This document shows positions 1-10,073 of a DNA stretch of 64,000 nucleotides, piece by piece. The first letter of the stretch is position 1. The number at the start of each line of letters is the position of its first letter. The notes under the pieces are model-generated. The model was given only the letters and a program-made list of their open reading frames with translations. It had not been told where the DNA came from and ran no database searches. The stretch comes from Colletotrichum lupini (lineage: Eukaryota > Ascomycota > Sordariomycetes > Glomerellales > Glomerellaceae). The stretch lies in NCBI RefSeq assembly GCF_023278565.1, contig NC_064672.1, positions 4,340,001 through 4,404,000 on the forward strand, in the 5' to 3' direction. A program made the position numbers and the translations under genes.

Positions 1-348
1 GTCTCTGCCATCTTTGTCAACATCTTCGGTGGTATCGTTCGCTGCGATCTCATCGCCAAGGGTCTCATCAACGCCTCCAAGGAGCTCAACCTCAAGATCC
101 CCATCATTGCCCGTCTCCAGGGTACCAACGTCGAGGCCGCCCACGAGATCATCAACAACTCTGGCATGAAGATCTTCTCCATCGACGACCTCCAGACCGC
201 CGCCGAGAAGGCTGTGCAACTGTCCAAGGTTGTCAAGATGGGTAAGTCATAGGATTCCCCATACACTCGTTCTTAAAGCTCAGATGCTAACTGTAATCCT
301 CTAGCCCGTGACATTGATGTCGGCGTCGAGTTCTCCTTGGGTATCTAA
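1..348 (+). CDS. LSC2: Succinyl-CoA ligase beta subunit, mitochondrial, 3' end (partial)
   Basis: The window opens inside an exon in frame 1. The coding parts are 1..241 and 305..348, joined across a 63-nt intron (gtaagt donor, ctctag acceptor), and the protein ends in ...VGVEFSLGI. The visible 94 residues include NIFGGIVRCD and ARLQGTNVEAA, which match the C-terminal ligase domain of the ATP-grasp beta subunit of succinate-CoA ligase. The family enzyme works in the mitochondrial matrix with an alpha subunit, converting succinyl-CoA, phosphate and nucleoside diphosphate to succinate, CoA and NTP in the TCA cycle. The ATP-grasp part and the transit peptide lie left of the window. ADP or GDP preference cannot be read from this piece. 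No frame damage is visible. Confidence 0.93.
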
Positions 349-849
349 AGCTCTAGCGTTGTGTTTAGACTGGCCTCGCCCTGTACATTAATTGACATAG
401 CCCTAGGTTGAAGGAGCTAGCACTGGGAGCCGAAATATCAAACTTGTGTTCAAATGTCACTTGCAAGTTTCCCACAAACGCACGTCGCTCCGTTACCTGT
501 CTTGTTGTGAATGTGAAGCATCCCGCGCTTCGTCAAGTTTTCCATGTCCCACCCGTCCTTCTCAGCTGCATACGATGAACATGTTCATATGGTTACATAT
601 GCACAATTTGCTAAGCAGAAAAAAAAGCCCCCACTCCACGTCTGCAGGCGAAGCGTGTCATGTAACCACATCATCCACATCAACGGTTCCCACTTCTCAA
701 GTCCCCAACTCGCTTCTCTCTCTCTTTGCCTCTCGCTTATGTGTCCCCTTGCTGCATTTTCTCCTTCCTTGCCAGAGTCTCCATGAGACGATGGAGACGT
801 CCTCTTTCCCAACAGCCAGATGACTAAGCCTTCCATCCCGCCTAACCCA
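349..849. other. Intergenic: 3' UTR of LSC2 and upstream of tRNA-Cys
   Basis: Only short overlapping open frames occur here, with pyrimidine-rich low-complexity stretches (ctctctctctttgcc near 716-730). I see no conserved protein signal. The first part is probably the LSC2 3' UTR. Confidence 0.5.
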
Positions 850-938
850 GGATCGATAGCTCAGTGGTAGAGCGAGAGATTGCAGCTCCTCAGCAGCAAC
901 CTATCTCTAGGCCCCGCGTTCGAATCGCGGTCGGTCCT
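850..938 (+). tRNA. tRNA-Cys (anticodon GCA) with a 17-nt intron
   Basis: A full cloverleaf can be folded. The acceptor stem GGATCGA (850-856) pairs with TCGGTCC (931-937), with one T-G pair. The D arm is GCTCAGTGGTAGAGC. The anticodon stem AGAGA (875-879) pairs with TCTCT (904-908). The T arm is CCGCG-TTCGAAT-CGCGG, and the discriminator is T938. The loop reads TT-GCA-G, putting anticodon GCA at 882-884, followed by a 17-nt insertion (886-902) one base 3' of the anticodon, the canonical nuclear tRNA intron position. The mature form is 72 nt without CCA. Internal A and B boxes are intact, and a TTTT run at 969-972 could end Pol III transcription. Confidence 0.93.
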
Positions 939-1393
939 TGGAATCGCCGTCATTTGGTGAACAGTTTCTTTTGCTTTGGGTTGTGTTTTGCTGGAGGCTT
1001 AGTAGTCTGAGTGAATTTTGATATGCATGAGTGAGTGCGGGCTATGTGCATAGGAACGATGTAATGGTTTGATCCCTTGATTCTATACTTAAAGCCGGTG
1101 TCTTCATGATGTGGCACTTACAGAGTTGCGAAATATGAACTTGCCGAAAGGTTTCTTTCATTATTTGTTGATTGCACACTTCCCACGTCTTGAAACTTGA
1201 AGTAGCAATACTGTGAAAAATGAACAAATCTGCTGAAAGGGAGGACCGACGTCTGATTCACACCAGCTACGATAATGACTCAATCCTTTCCTGATATGAG
1301 ACTCCAACACCAAACATCCATATATCCTCATACAATCCTGCTAAAGCCACGAAAGGCCAGCAAACCTGGCTCATCGACTAAGTGTCTGCCCCC
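939..1393. other. Intergenic: tRNA-Cys trailer and HET gene 3' side
   Basis: Beyond the Pol III terminator-like T run I see no gene. One 61-codon open frame on the minus strand has no start context or family resemblance. Confidence 0.5.
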
Positions 1394-4371
1394 CTAAGAT
1401 TTAATCATAGACCCCATAAACAACCCAAGAGCCGTCAACGCCAACGCAAGCGGCGTCGTCGCATTCTGTATATCCCCCGAAATAACTCCAAACAAGTACA
1501 AAAAGCAAAACGCAAAAAAAGGCGAGAGGCATAGCAGGATATACACCGACGTCATCAGCGCAGACCGCCGTTCTCTGATATACAGACCCCAAAAGTCCTC
1601 TTTGCGATTACTCCGCTCGTCGAGGTAGTGGTACCGCTGCGGTATGCAGCCGACGGTATCGTCGCTCAACGCCTCGACGGTATCGTAAAACGGCAGGCCG
1701 AGCGATGCCCAGATGACGGCCTCGCTCTTGGCTGTGTAGTGGAAGACGTGGCTGAATTCTTCGGGAGAGACCGGGGGTTCGCGAAGGGCGGGACGCGGGT
1801 TGTAGTAGTAGTCCTTTTGGGATGTGTTTGGAACTTCGAGGCCGCGGTGGGCGAAGCCGTTGTGGCAGAACTTTTCGAACTGGTGAGAATTTAGTGTGAG
1901 TCTTCAGGCTCGCGTGCTATTATGCTAGCCATCTTACGAGGCCGTGATGGGGAAGAGTCTATTGTCTTTGCCTCGCTTTAGGACGAAGGAAAGGATATCA
2001 CTTACACGCACAAACTCGCAATGGGAGAAGTTGTAAGGCGAAAACCACCACCTCCAGAAGCCTTTGAGCTCGCGATACGCTTTTCGCAATTCTTGTCCAA
2101 AATCCGCGGTGTCTAAGTAGAGCGAGGGTAGTTGCCTGAGCCGATGCCGACCCGTAGTCGCGAGCAAAAAGATGTACCTCGGCCGGGGATATTCGCGCTT
2201 CTGTCCAGTCTGATTATCCTGACTAGGCGAGAACGCTGGGTCAGGTAGCTTTGATGATTCGCTGACGCTGGAGGTCTTGATGGATCTTGTCCCCAGCGAT
2301 GAGGTCTCATCGGTTTTCCAAGACGTCGGCGGAGGGTCTGATGCCGGGTTGCTTGCTGAGCCTGTATGGTTCCGGCTTTCGAGAGGATACTTCTGCAGCA
2401 ATATTGCAATGTTACCTGCAAATGAGGCTGGGACGGTCTCCCATCTTGATATACCGCACCTCTGAATATGTAACGTTAGGAACATGGGTCTCTGCGAGTG
2501 AGTAACGAGACGAACTCACACAGCGCCATCCAACTCGCGCCTCAGTGGAGCTCAAAGCATGCTTGGGAGGTGGCAGAGGCCACCAATCCCATTCCTCCTT
2601 GGTCATAGTTTCCGCCCAGGTTTGGAGTACTTCGAGCCTCTTCGGTGTGCTTTCAATGTCCAGCAATAAGTTTTCAGGACTTGACTCTTCCAGCTCCGTC
2701 AGGACGACTTGCATCTTATCCTTCATGCCAATCCAATACTGGTCCTCTAATGTATCTTTGCCTTCGAGGACCTTGGCAACACTTCTGGGCCTGGGTGCGG
2801 AAGGTCGGTTTGACAAAATCGGACAGTCTCCTCGTCATGTTTTCAAAAGCCCCGCTGGAGAGAACAAAGGCTCTGATGGACTCAAAGTTCAACTCGTTCG
2901 CTTGTCCCTCCTTCTCCTCGGGAGCATCATCGCCTTCTTCCTGGCCAAGGTCGTCGTCTTCCTGCTCGAGCTGCGCGAATTCATCTCGATGAGGGTCCTC
3001 AGAAAGAGTACCTGGAGCATCCTCTGGCGCTTTGGTTCTCGGCTGGTCGAGGGCAATGGGCTCGAGGCTCTTTTCGGCAATTCTCGAGGTGACCCCTGAT
3101 GCGATTGCCAGCCGGTAGACACGGAAAAATACTGCGGACAGAGCTTCTTCCTTGGTTATCGCTTCTATCGCCAGTTCCAGGCCGAGGGACCGCAGAATCC
3201 GGGTCAGATTCCTTCGCAGCCTGTCAGGTCCTACCCGAGGCGTCTGCATGGCCAATCTGAAGAGCGGATACAAGGTATCATTTTCGGATAAGAATGATAT
3301 CGCGTTGCCCAAGCCCGATGTGACCGGTGTCGAAGTCGAACCTTCAATCAAAGTGGTTGCTGACGATTGGAAGGATGCCACAGAACTAGTTTCCCACGCA
3401 GTATCGTCATCATTGCCGAAGTCCCTCTGATTTAGCTTCATGTCGTCGACGGTCACCATAGCGGGAAACATGCTTCCACAGTGACTAAAGGCGCCTGGAC
3501 TGCTTGCCAAAAAGTCGCGGAGGTGACTTGAGTTGACGAGATCTTTGCACTTATCCCACGTCGTGAACTTCTGGAGCCAATCCTTTCTCCAGGCGAAAAG
3601 GGTTGGATCCGAAATGGTCTTCGCAATGTGTTCCTGCAGACGTAAGAATGCACTTACGTTGCCCTCCCCATAGATTGGCATCATATCGACGCCAAATAAA
3701 CCAGCCAGCGAGTATGCAATGTCCTCAAGTCGATACGCATTGCGACTCGTGGCCCAGAACATCTTCCGGGCCACGGACACCTTTGCGAGATCACCACCTT
3801 GGAGAATGAAGGTGTCAACACCAGTAATATCAAATAGGTGATTCCGGAGCTCCGATCGTGTACCGATAAGTTCCCACCCTCGGGAGTAGAATACAAGCTC
3901 GGGTGGGGCAATAAGTTCCGGCAGGGCCCAGGACCGCGTAAACCATCTACTGCGTTTGAACGTATGTCGAAACCTGCCCTCTAGATTATCGTCAAGATTC
4001 CTGTCGGTCAAAAAAACATGGCCAGCCGGCAAAGGGCGCTCTGATTCAACGTCAGACAGATAGGCGATGCATAACGCCGCTGATTTGAAGATGCGGAAGC
4101 TGGACTCGACTGCTTCACTTCGTTCGGATTCGCTTTCGATGTCCACGCAAGAAGTATCAATCCAGATATACCTCAGCATTCGCTCTTGGGCAACAAGACA
4201 AGCGGCGTCTATCTTTCGAAGGCCAGCTCTTGGACGTAGCATTTGGCCGTCCCTCAAGTCTTGGAATAAAACCTCGTCGTGCTCCCAAAGGTGAGATAGC
4301 ACCGCGTAAGGTGGAGCATTTTCAAGATCGAAGACTTCGAACTTTTTCGTCTCAGTGGATAGAAGTCTCAT
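1394..4371 (-). CDS. HET-domain (heterokaryon incompatibility) protein, frame break suspected
   Basis: The model is complement(1394..1879, 2006..2461, 2520..4371), about 930 residues. The N-terminus MRLLSTETKKFEVF and the blocks YAVLSHLW (about residue 23), IWIDTSCVD (about 78) and WFTRSWALPELIAP are the three conserved HET motifs, found in fungal proteins that trigger cell death on non-self fusion. The long C-terminal part follows the common HET architecture: WWPLPPP, W-R-C-R-C-G with WETVP across the 2462..2519 intron, YIFLLATTG, and GFWRWWFSPYNFSHCEF. It ends with two hydrophobic segments (SVYILLCLSPFFAFCFLYLF and ATTPLALALTALGLF) likely to be membrane-embedded. I chose the MRLL start at 4371 because family members begin there, although the frame stays open to 4500. 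The reading frame changes at about 2778-2785 with no fitting intron, so this may be a pseudogene or contain a one-base error. Confidence 0.82.
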
Positions 4372-4727
4372 AACTTGTTTGCGGCTACTGGTGTATTTCT
4401 CTGCAAAAACTAGTTGATATGTTTCCCGATGATAAAGGTCTTCGTCTTGCGCGCGGAGTGAGGCTTTGCGGTCGCAAAGAAGGCTGATAGGCAGCCACAT
4501 CCAATGGGAAGTATGGGGTTCATGCAGCTGCTAGGGGTGAATGATTGGCTCGGTCACAATGCGCATATTCGACCGCTTGAGTTTGACAATCGCTGCGCTG
4601 GAGATGTATGTTGATGTAATGTTCATGATTAGATTTTTGAGGCCATGTGCCGGCCGTTATGATGTAAGAGCTGAGATGGTATTCGAGCTGCTGTTCGAAA
4701 AGAAGTGCAGTCGCCGTTGTCCAGCAC

Positions 4728-5441
4728 TCACATGATGGTATCAGATAGCTTCCGCTGCAGCCTCTCCCCAACATTCTCCTTGGCTTCCTCCTCTTTCCTC
4801 CTCTGTATCGCCTCCTTGCGGTTCTGATGGTACGACGGGTCTCGGGTAACGCCCTCGCGTCGCCATTTGCTGGGCGGCTTCAGGCCCAGCTCCGCGTACC
4901 GCGACCACACATTAACGCCGCGCCGGAACCACCTCTCCTGCCTGTCCTCTTCTTCCTCGGGCGTCGCCTGCCACTTGCTCCTCAGAATACGGCGGATCGC
5001 CTCAGGCGACATTTGAAACTTGTCGGCGAGCGTCTTCAGATCGTACTCCTCGGGGAACTGGGCGTGCAGCGCCTTGATGCCAGCAATTGCATCCGGGGAC
5101 AAGCGCTTGCGCGGATTCCAGCCGTCGGGGAACTTCTTCTTTAGGGCCTCTTTTTGGAGCTGCCAGTTTTCTCGCTTCGGTTTCGCCGGCTCTTCGTCGG
5201 GTTGTTCTTCCAGTGGTCCTCTTGATGTAGCCTGCTTTCCTCCTTTTTCAAATGGTATGAAGTCACGCTTTTTGTTGTGAACGGCCGATGTCGCAAATGT
5301 GGAGGCTTGGCTGATCTGTAAGGTACGGTTGTTCTTGACGTATTGGGGGAGTCTCGGTGCGACGACGGGTTCAGAGATGTGCAATTGCGAAATACCCTGG
5401 ACGAAAAGCCGCAGGGGGCTCAGGCGACAAGAGCAGAGCAT
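4728..5441 (-). CDS. RRG9: Required for respiratory growth protein 9 (neugrin-like), mitochondrial
   Basis: This single-exon gene encodes 237 residues. The N-terminus is basic and hydroxylated (FATSAVHNKKRDF around residues 49-61), as expected for mitochondrial import. The core matches the Rrg9/neugrin family: WQLQKEALKKKFPDGWNPRKR, then SPDAIAGIKALHAQFPEEY, the helix-turn-helix-like LADKFQMSPEAIRRILRSKW, and the EEEEDRQERWFRRG block. Rrg9 is needed for mitochondrial genome maintenance and respiratory growth in yeast, and its mammalian relative neugrin acts on mitochondrial rRNA; the biochemical activity here is inferred. The HET gene lies downstream on the same strand. Start and length agree with the family. 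Confidence 0.88.
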   Translation of the reverse strand: MLCSCRLSPLRLFVQGISQLHISEPVVAPRLPQYVKNNRTLQISQASTFATSAVHNKKRDFIPFEKGGKQATSRGPLEEQPDEEPAKPKRENWQLQKEALKKKFPDGWNPRKRLSPDAIAGIKALHAQFPEEYDLKTLADKFQMSPEAIRRILRSKWQATPEEEEDRQERWFRRGVNVWSRYAELGLKPPSKWRREGVTRDPSYHQNRKEAIQRRKEEEAKENVGERLQRKLSDTIM

Positions 5442-6935
5442 CGCGTGATCGTGAGGTTTCTGATTCGGGATGAGATGGGAGGCAGTCGAGCTCTGGTGTA
5501 AAGTCGGATACTTAGGTAGGTGGAGGTGAGGTTAGGCAAGGAGGCGTTTGCTGGCCCGGAAGGAGGAAAAAAAAAAAAGTCGAGCTCGAGTCTAATTAAT
5601 CTGGTTCCGCGACTGGACGGGACGGGACGCGCAGACAGGAGAAGGGAACCCGCCGCAGGGGCGTCCGGCGGAAAAGCGCCGCTGCACCGGGTAACTGCAG
5701 GAGCTGCTGTGGAAGTGCTTGCAGCGGGGCGGATATGGAAAGTCAGCACTTGAGAGTGGTGCCCCGCCAGCGCCTACCTTATCAGAATAAACATCGACTT
5801 CATCCTATTCTATCACCGGAGTGAACATACACAGAATGCCTATATACCCCCCTTCAATCCCATTCCTGTCACCAGAAAGCAGGCGTCCGTCTAGGTCGAT
5901 GGATCAGGTCAAACTTGCTGGTTGGTGGAGTGGTTTAAGGTCAACAATCAATTTCACACCAACCAGCCTACTTGACGACAGGCTTAGCGAGTACCCGAGT
6001 TCGAATCCCAGCATGAGCACCAAGAGATGTAGCCTACCGAGGTGAACTCTTTTGTTTTTTTTGTTCTGGCTCCTTCGTTCTTGGGTCATGTCATATATAT
6101 TTGTTGATCCCAATGGGGAGCTTTTACATCATTTGCACTAACATCAACATGGGTTTGAAGTGATCAAAGAGAAGCGCGTCTTCCACTTACACATCACATC
6201 ATCAACTACAACCCGCGGCCTTACTTACACAACTCTTTCTAGTCTAATGAAGCAGAGGTACTGAATGAAGGCTGTTCCATCCGACCGAGCTTGCGGTCAT
6301 TAGCAGTCCAACCCGAATTCCGCCTCTACCTCACAACCGAAGAGAAGGCCCAATCACGTGCAAACATCATGGCACATCCATGTCCTTGGCAGTCTTTGAG
6401 GCCGTGGGGCCAACCTTCCCGAAGCACATACCTGCATCTTCGTCCAATCTCAGTAGCAATTGCCGTCCTCTTCCCACCCGGCTTACCGGTCGACCAGTGT
6501 GGTCCGGTGATTCGCTCAGTCAGGTGTCAAACCCTCCTCATCCGAAAAGGGCCACCACTTCGGGGTCTCCAACTTCCAAGTGAAAGTTGCTCTCTCTCTC
6601 TGGTCCTACGTTCATTGCCTTGTATTCATTTTCTTGTAGTTATTCATTTCATATGATTCCTGGAGCTTAAATTGGATGAAGACTTTGGGTTGGTCTAACA
6701 ACATCTAGTTCCCGATGAGACAAGTCTTTTGAGGTCTATGAAGTCATTCCGCCCTTAGCTTGAGCTTTGCCCCCCGATTCGCCAAGGCGAACTGAACACT
6801 GAGACTTCCAGGTCTTTTTCAACTTTTCTCTCCTCAACTTTATACTTGGTGATTGGCTACTGTCTCATACATTCATTTCATCTGACTCTCCTTTTGCATC
6901 GTTTACTGTCAAGACTTCGAAATCCAGTAACAGCA
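5442..6935. other. Intergenic between RRG9 and the mpaB-like gene
   Basis: This 1.5-kb divergent spacer holds an A12 run at about 5567-5578, the 11-bp inverted repeat at 5917-5967, and a tRNA-like TTCGAATCCC at 6000-6009. The last few hundred bases are C/T-rich and likely carry the promoter and 5' leader of the oxygenase gene. No supported protein gene is visible. Confidence 0.5.
5917..5967. repeat. Perfect 11-bp inverted repeat (hairpin), tRNA-like neighbourhood
   Basis: GCTGGTTGGTG at 5917-5927 is the exact reverse complement of CACCAACCAGC at 5957-5967, with a 29-nt loop containing GAGTGGTTTAAGG, which resembles a class II tRNA D arm. A TTCGAATCCC follows at 6000-6009. The parts resemble a Leu/Ser tRNA but do not fold into one, so it may be a tRNA relic. 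Confidence 0.5.
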
Positions 6936-8622
6936 ATGGCAGGTGTCCTTTGGTACCGGGGTGAAGAGTGGCGAGAAGTTTGGGACTACTGGTTCAAGTG
7001 GACCGACGAGCACCTCACATCCGACAACCTTCGCCCAATGATATATACTTACGATGAGCTGGGCGCCGAAGCATTGGACCGACTAGATGAAGTATCACCT
7101 CCTGTGAAACGCTCGACCACCCATAGTGAGAAGGTAGACACTCCTCAGGACGCGAAGCCACATCGAGACCTGTATGCTCTCTTGAGAGACAATGCAGACG
7201 CAGACGAGGTTCTGGGAAAACTATGGACTGAAATCAACACGATCCCGCCATGGGTCGACTGGGCCCAAATTGAACGCGGACAACAAGTCTTTCTCCGATA
7301 CGCAGCCCCAACCATATTCGCCGTAAGTCCAAACCACACCCATCTCGCGATCCATAACTCCTTATCTCAAACCTCACTAACAACCCAATCCCACAGCTCA
7401 CATTCCAATCCCTCGTAGGCGGTATGGGCGGCCGCCGCGTCGTAGAAACCCTCTCCAGGACAGGCGGCTTCGGCGTCAACGTCACCCGCCGCCGCCTCCT
7501 CGAGACCTTCCAGCACATCATCCAAGTCACCCGCGACCTCCCCTCCATCCAGCCCGGCGGCCATGGCCACGCCTCCTCCGTCCGAGTCCGCCTCCTCCAC
7601 GCCGCCGTCCGCCGCCGCATCCTCCTCCTCGCCAAGCAGAGACCCTCCTACTACGACGTGGCAGCCTACGGCGTCCCCGTGAACGACCTCGACTCCATCG
7701 GCACAATCACGACCTTCTCCTCCACCCTCCTCTGGATCGGCCTGCCCCGCCAAGGCATCTTCCTCAAGGACAGCGAGAAACAGGACTACCTCGCCCTCTG
7801 GCGCTACGTGGCCTACATCATGGGCACGCCCAACGACGCTTTTTCGAGCCTAAACAAGGCCAGGGCGATGATGGAGTCCTTGCTTGCCTCCGAGATCCAA
7901 CCCTCCGACACCTCGCGCGCCCTCGCCAACAACGTCCTCACGGGCCTCGCCGAGCAGCCGCCCTGGCACGTCTCGAGGGAGTTCCTCGCCGCCGAGACGT
8001 ACTGGCTCAACGGCCCCAAGCTCGCGCGCGCGTTGGCGGTGGAGAAGCCGCCGTTTTATTACTCGCTGCTTATACTCGGCCAGTGTCTCTTCTTCATGTT
8101 CATGTGTTACTCCCGCCGTCTGTTTCCCCGTTGGGACGAGTCGAGGAATGAGGTCAGTCACAATCTACCTTTGGATATACTCTTTTTATAATTTGTTCAT
8201 ATGTCGGCAACAACTTGACAAAAGAGAACGCGACCCCCTTAATTACAACATGAACTTACAGTACCCTCTAACACCCCTCCCAGAACCTCAAAAAAGCCCT
8301 CTTCAACATAACCATCAACAAACCCGAGCTCGGCGCCCTAGGCAAAGAAACAAACTTCGAATTCAAGTACATCCCGACCCTAGACGTCCCGTCCACCGAG
8401 GCAGCGGCCCGGACCCAGCAGCACCCGGACCCGTCGACTCACGAGCCCGGCTCCACCCCCGCAGATGCGAAGACGGGAGCACGAGCAGGAGCAAGCACAC
8501 GCCGCGTGCGCAGCAACGAACGCCGGAGCCTCATCACATTAGGCGTGGTTGCCACCGTGGGCGGTCTGCTCGCCTGGCTGGGCATCCGCGGGGCGTCGGC
8601 CCTGTTTGGGAGGGTTCTCTGA
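6936..8622 (+). CDS. mpaB/Lcp-family (DUF2236) ER-bound oxygenase-like protein
   Basis: The model is 6936..7322, 7397..8152 and 8284..8622, giving 493 residues; the introns are 74 and 131 nt. The protein starts MAGVLWYRGEEW and has the DUF2236 blocks LRYAAPTIFALTFQSLVGGM (crossing intron 1), GGFGVNVTRRRLLETFQ, SVRVRLLHAAVRRRI, YGVPVNDLDSIGTITTFSS and DYLALWRYVAYIMG. This family includes the mycophenolic-acid oxygenase MpaB and bacterial latex-clearing protein, haem-type oxygenases that cleave isoprenoid chains. The substrate here is unknown and cannot be inferred, since no secondary-metabolism genes lie nearby. Hydrophobic stretches occur at YYSLLILGQCLFFMFMCYS and near the C-terminus (SLITLGVVATVGGLLAWLG), suggesting a membrane anchor. 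The charged, Ala/Pro-rich stretch in exon 3 is likely variable. Which residues bind haem was not verified. Confidence 0.82.
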
Positions 8623-9317
8623 GCATTATACCTGCCGATGAACGTGAGTCCTTGCAGGGACAAAGGTGCCCATCATACGTCAGAAACAATCGTCAGACGG
8701 CCTGGTCCCGATCGGCTGTGAGGGGCCGGATTTCTTCTGCCCTTGGTTGATGGGGTTCGAAAGCCATAGTGTAGATCACTGTATCTGAAGATCAAACCGT
8801 TTGGCCTGGCGCGCATCATTCCTGTCCACGAATCTGACTCCACAGCATGAACGTCTCTGCCGCAGGTTTCGGGTCGCAGAAGTAGTAGTAGAGCTACATA
8901 TTACAATACTGAGACAGATATAGAGGTCCACGTCACTTTTCTTTGTTGGTAATCAAGTTTGTTTGTTTCGCTGTCTTTCAATAGTGAAAGCGAAAGGTGA
9001 ATCTAGTGTACAGGAAAAGACCTTGTGTGCTTCTTAGCAACACAGGAGAAACTTTTTTTGCGCAACAAATTGGCTCGTTGGCCAGCAGGAACGACAGTGT
9101 GACAGTGCCGATCCCATTCGAATAGTATTCCTCCTCAATCCAAAAGTGTACCGCTCAAATGTGCAAGCTGTGGTCTTTCCGTTAAACGCCATCGCAAGCC
9201 CATTCGATGCTAGATGCGTGCCCAAAGTTCCTGAACCGCCACAATCCCAATATCGTACCATCCAACGCCTGACCAAGATCGCTCTTTCAAAAAACAAATT
9301 GGGTTGAAATCAAAGAA
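8623..9317. other. Convergent intergenic spacer (mpaB-like / calcipressin)
   Basis: The two flanking genes point towards each other, so this should hold both 3' UTRs. I see only short non-conserved frames. Confidence 0.45.
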
Positions 9318-10073
9318 TTATGCGTGGTGCATTAGCTCCACGGGTGGGCGAGAAGTATGCGCCATGATGGGCTTCGACTCGATAGGACTGAACTCCATTG
9401 GCTCGTCGGTCATGTCCTCGAGGCAGATGGCAGGCAAATCGGGGCTGGTGCCGTTGACGTCAGGCTGGTAGAGCAGGGTTGAGCTCCTGCTGCGAGTTTG
9501 TCTTGAACCGTCGACGGGGCTGATGGGGGTCTCGACGCCCGTCGGGCGGTGGTGGAGCTTGGCCAGCGCATCGGCGAGGTCCTCTGCGTGCACCATCTTG
9601 TTGGGGGCGTCCTCCAGCTTCATCTCCCAGCCGTGGGGGGGCGAGGGAGGGGGAGAGATGAAGAAGAGCTTTCCGGCGTCGGGCAGGGCGAGATGGCGGT
9701 CGGTGACCTCGACGGGAGTGGGCTGGCCAAAGTAGACGCGGACGCGCTCGCCCATGACGGCTTCACCGTCCCAGACGCGGCGGACGGCGATGGCGTCGTC
9801 CTCTGAGAAGAAGGAGACGACGATGCGGCGGAAGGACTTGAGTGGTGCCCATGAGTGGACTGGCGCTGTCTTGAGGATGAGGTCGCGGATGGTCTGGAGG
9901 TTGTCGGGGCGGAAGATGGAGGTGTCGTTGAGGTTTGTGAAGAGGAGGGTGTTTGTGGGTGGCGTCGGCTGGACCAGAGGCGGCAGAGACGAAAGATCGA
10001 GGGAGAGCGACTTGTTGGAGCCGGTCGAGCGTCTCGAGAAGATGGGGCGGGTATCCAACTGAGGTGATTCCAT
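9318..10073 (-). CDS. RCN1: Calcipressin (regulator of calcineurin, RCAN family)
   Basis: This intronless gene encodes 251 residues. An RRM-like N-terminal domain carries NTLLFTNLNDTSIF (about 41-54) and FRRIVVSFFSEDDAIAVRR (about 81-99). It is followed by the family signature LFFISPPPSPPHGWE (136-150), the serine-proline motif phosphorylated in other RCANs. Near the C-terminus, PDLPAICLED (211-220) resembles both the RCAN PxIxIT-type calcineurin docking site and the LxxP-type tail. Calcipressins bind calcineurin and tune Ca2+/calmodulin-dependent dephosphorylation of Crz1/NFAT-type targets in the cytoplasm. The fungal orthologue is usually named rcn1 or cbpA. Length, motifs and start all agree with the family. 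Confidence 0.92.
   Translation of the reverse strand: MESPQLDTRPIFSRRSTGSNKSLSLDLSSLPPLVQPTPPTNTLLFTNLNDTSIFRPDNLQTIRDLILKTAPVHSWAPLKSFRRIVVSFFSEDDAIAVRRVWDGEAVMGERVRVYFGQPTPVEVTDRHLALPDAGKLFFISPPPSPPHGWEMKLEDAPNKMVHAEDLADALAKLHHRPTGVETPISPVDGSRQTRSRSSTLLYQPDVNGTSPDLPAICLEDMTDEPMEFSPIESKPIMAHTSRPPVELMHHA

Noticed and set aside
4372..4500. 43-residue N-terminal extension of the HET protein
   Set aside because: HET proteins characteristically begin MRLL; the extension has no conserved content, though it cannot be ruled out without RNA data.
5917..6020. Complete tRNA-Leu or tRNA-Ser
   Set aside because: The T stem (CCGAG / CCCAG) and acceptor stem do not pair; I kept only the hairpin and the relic hypothesis.
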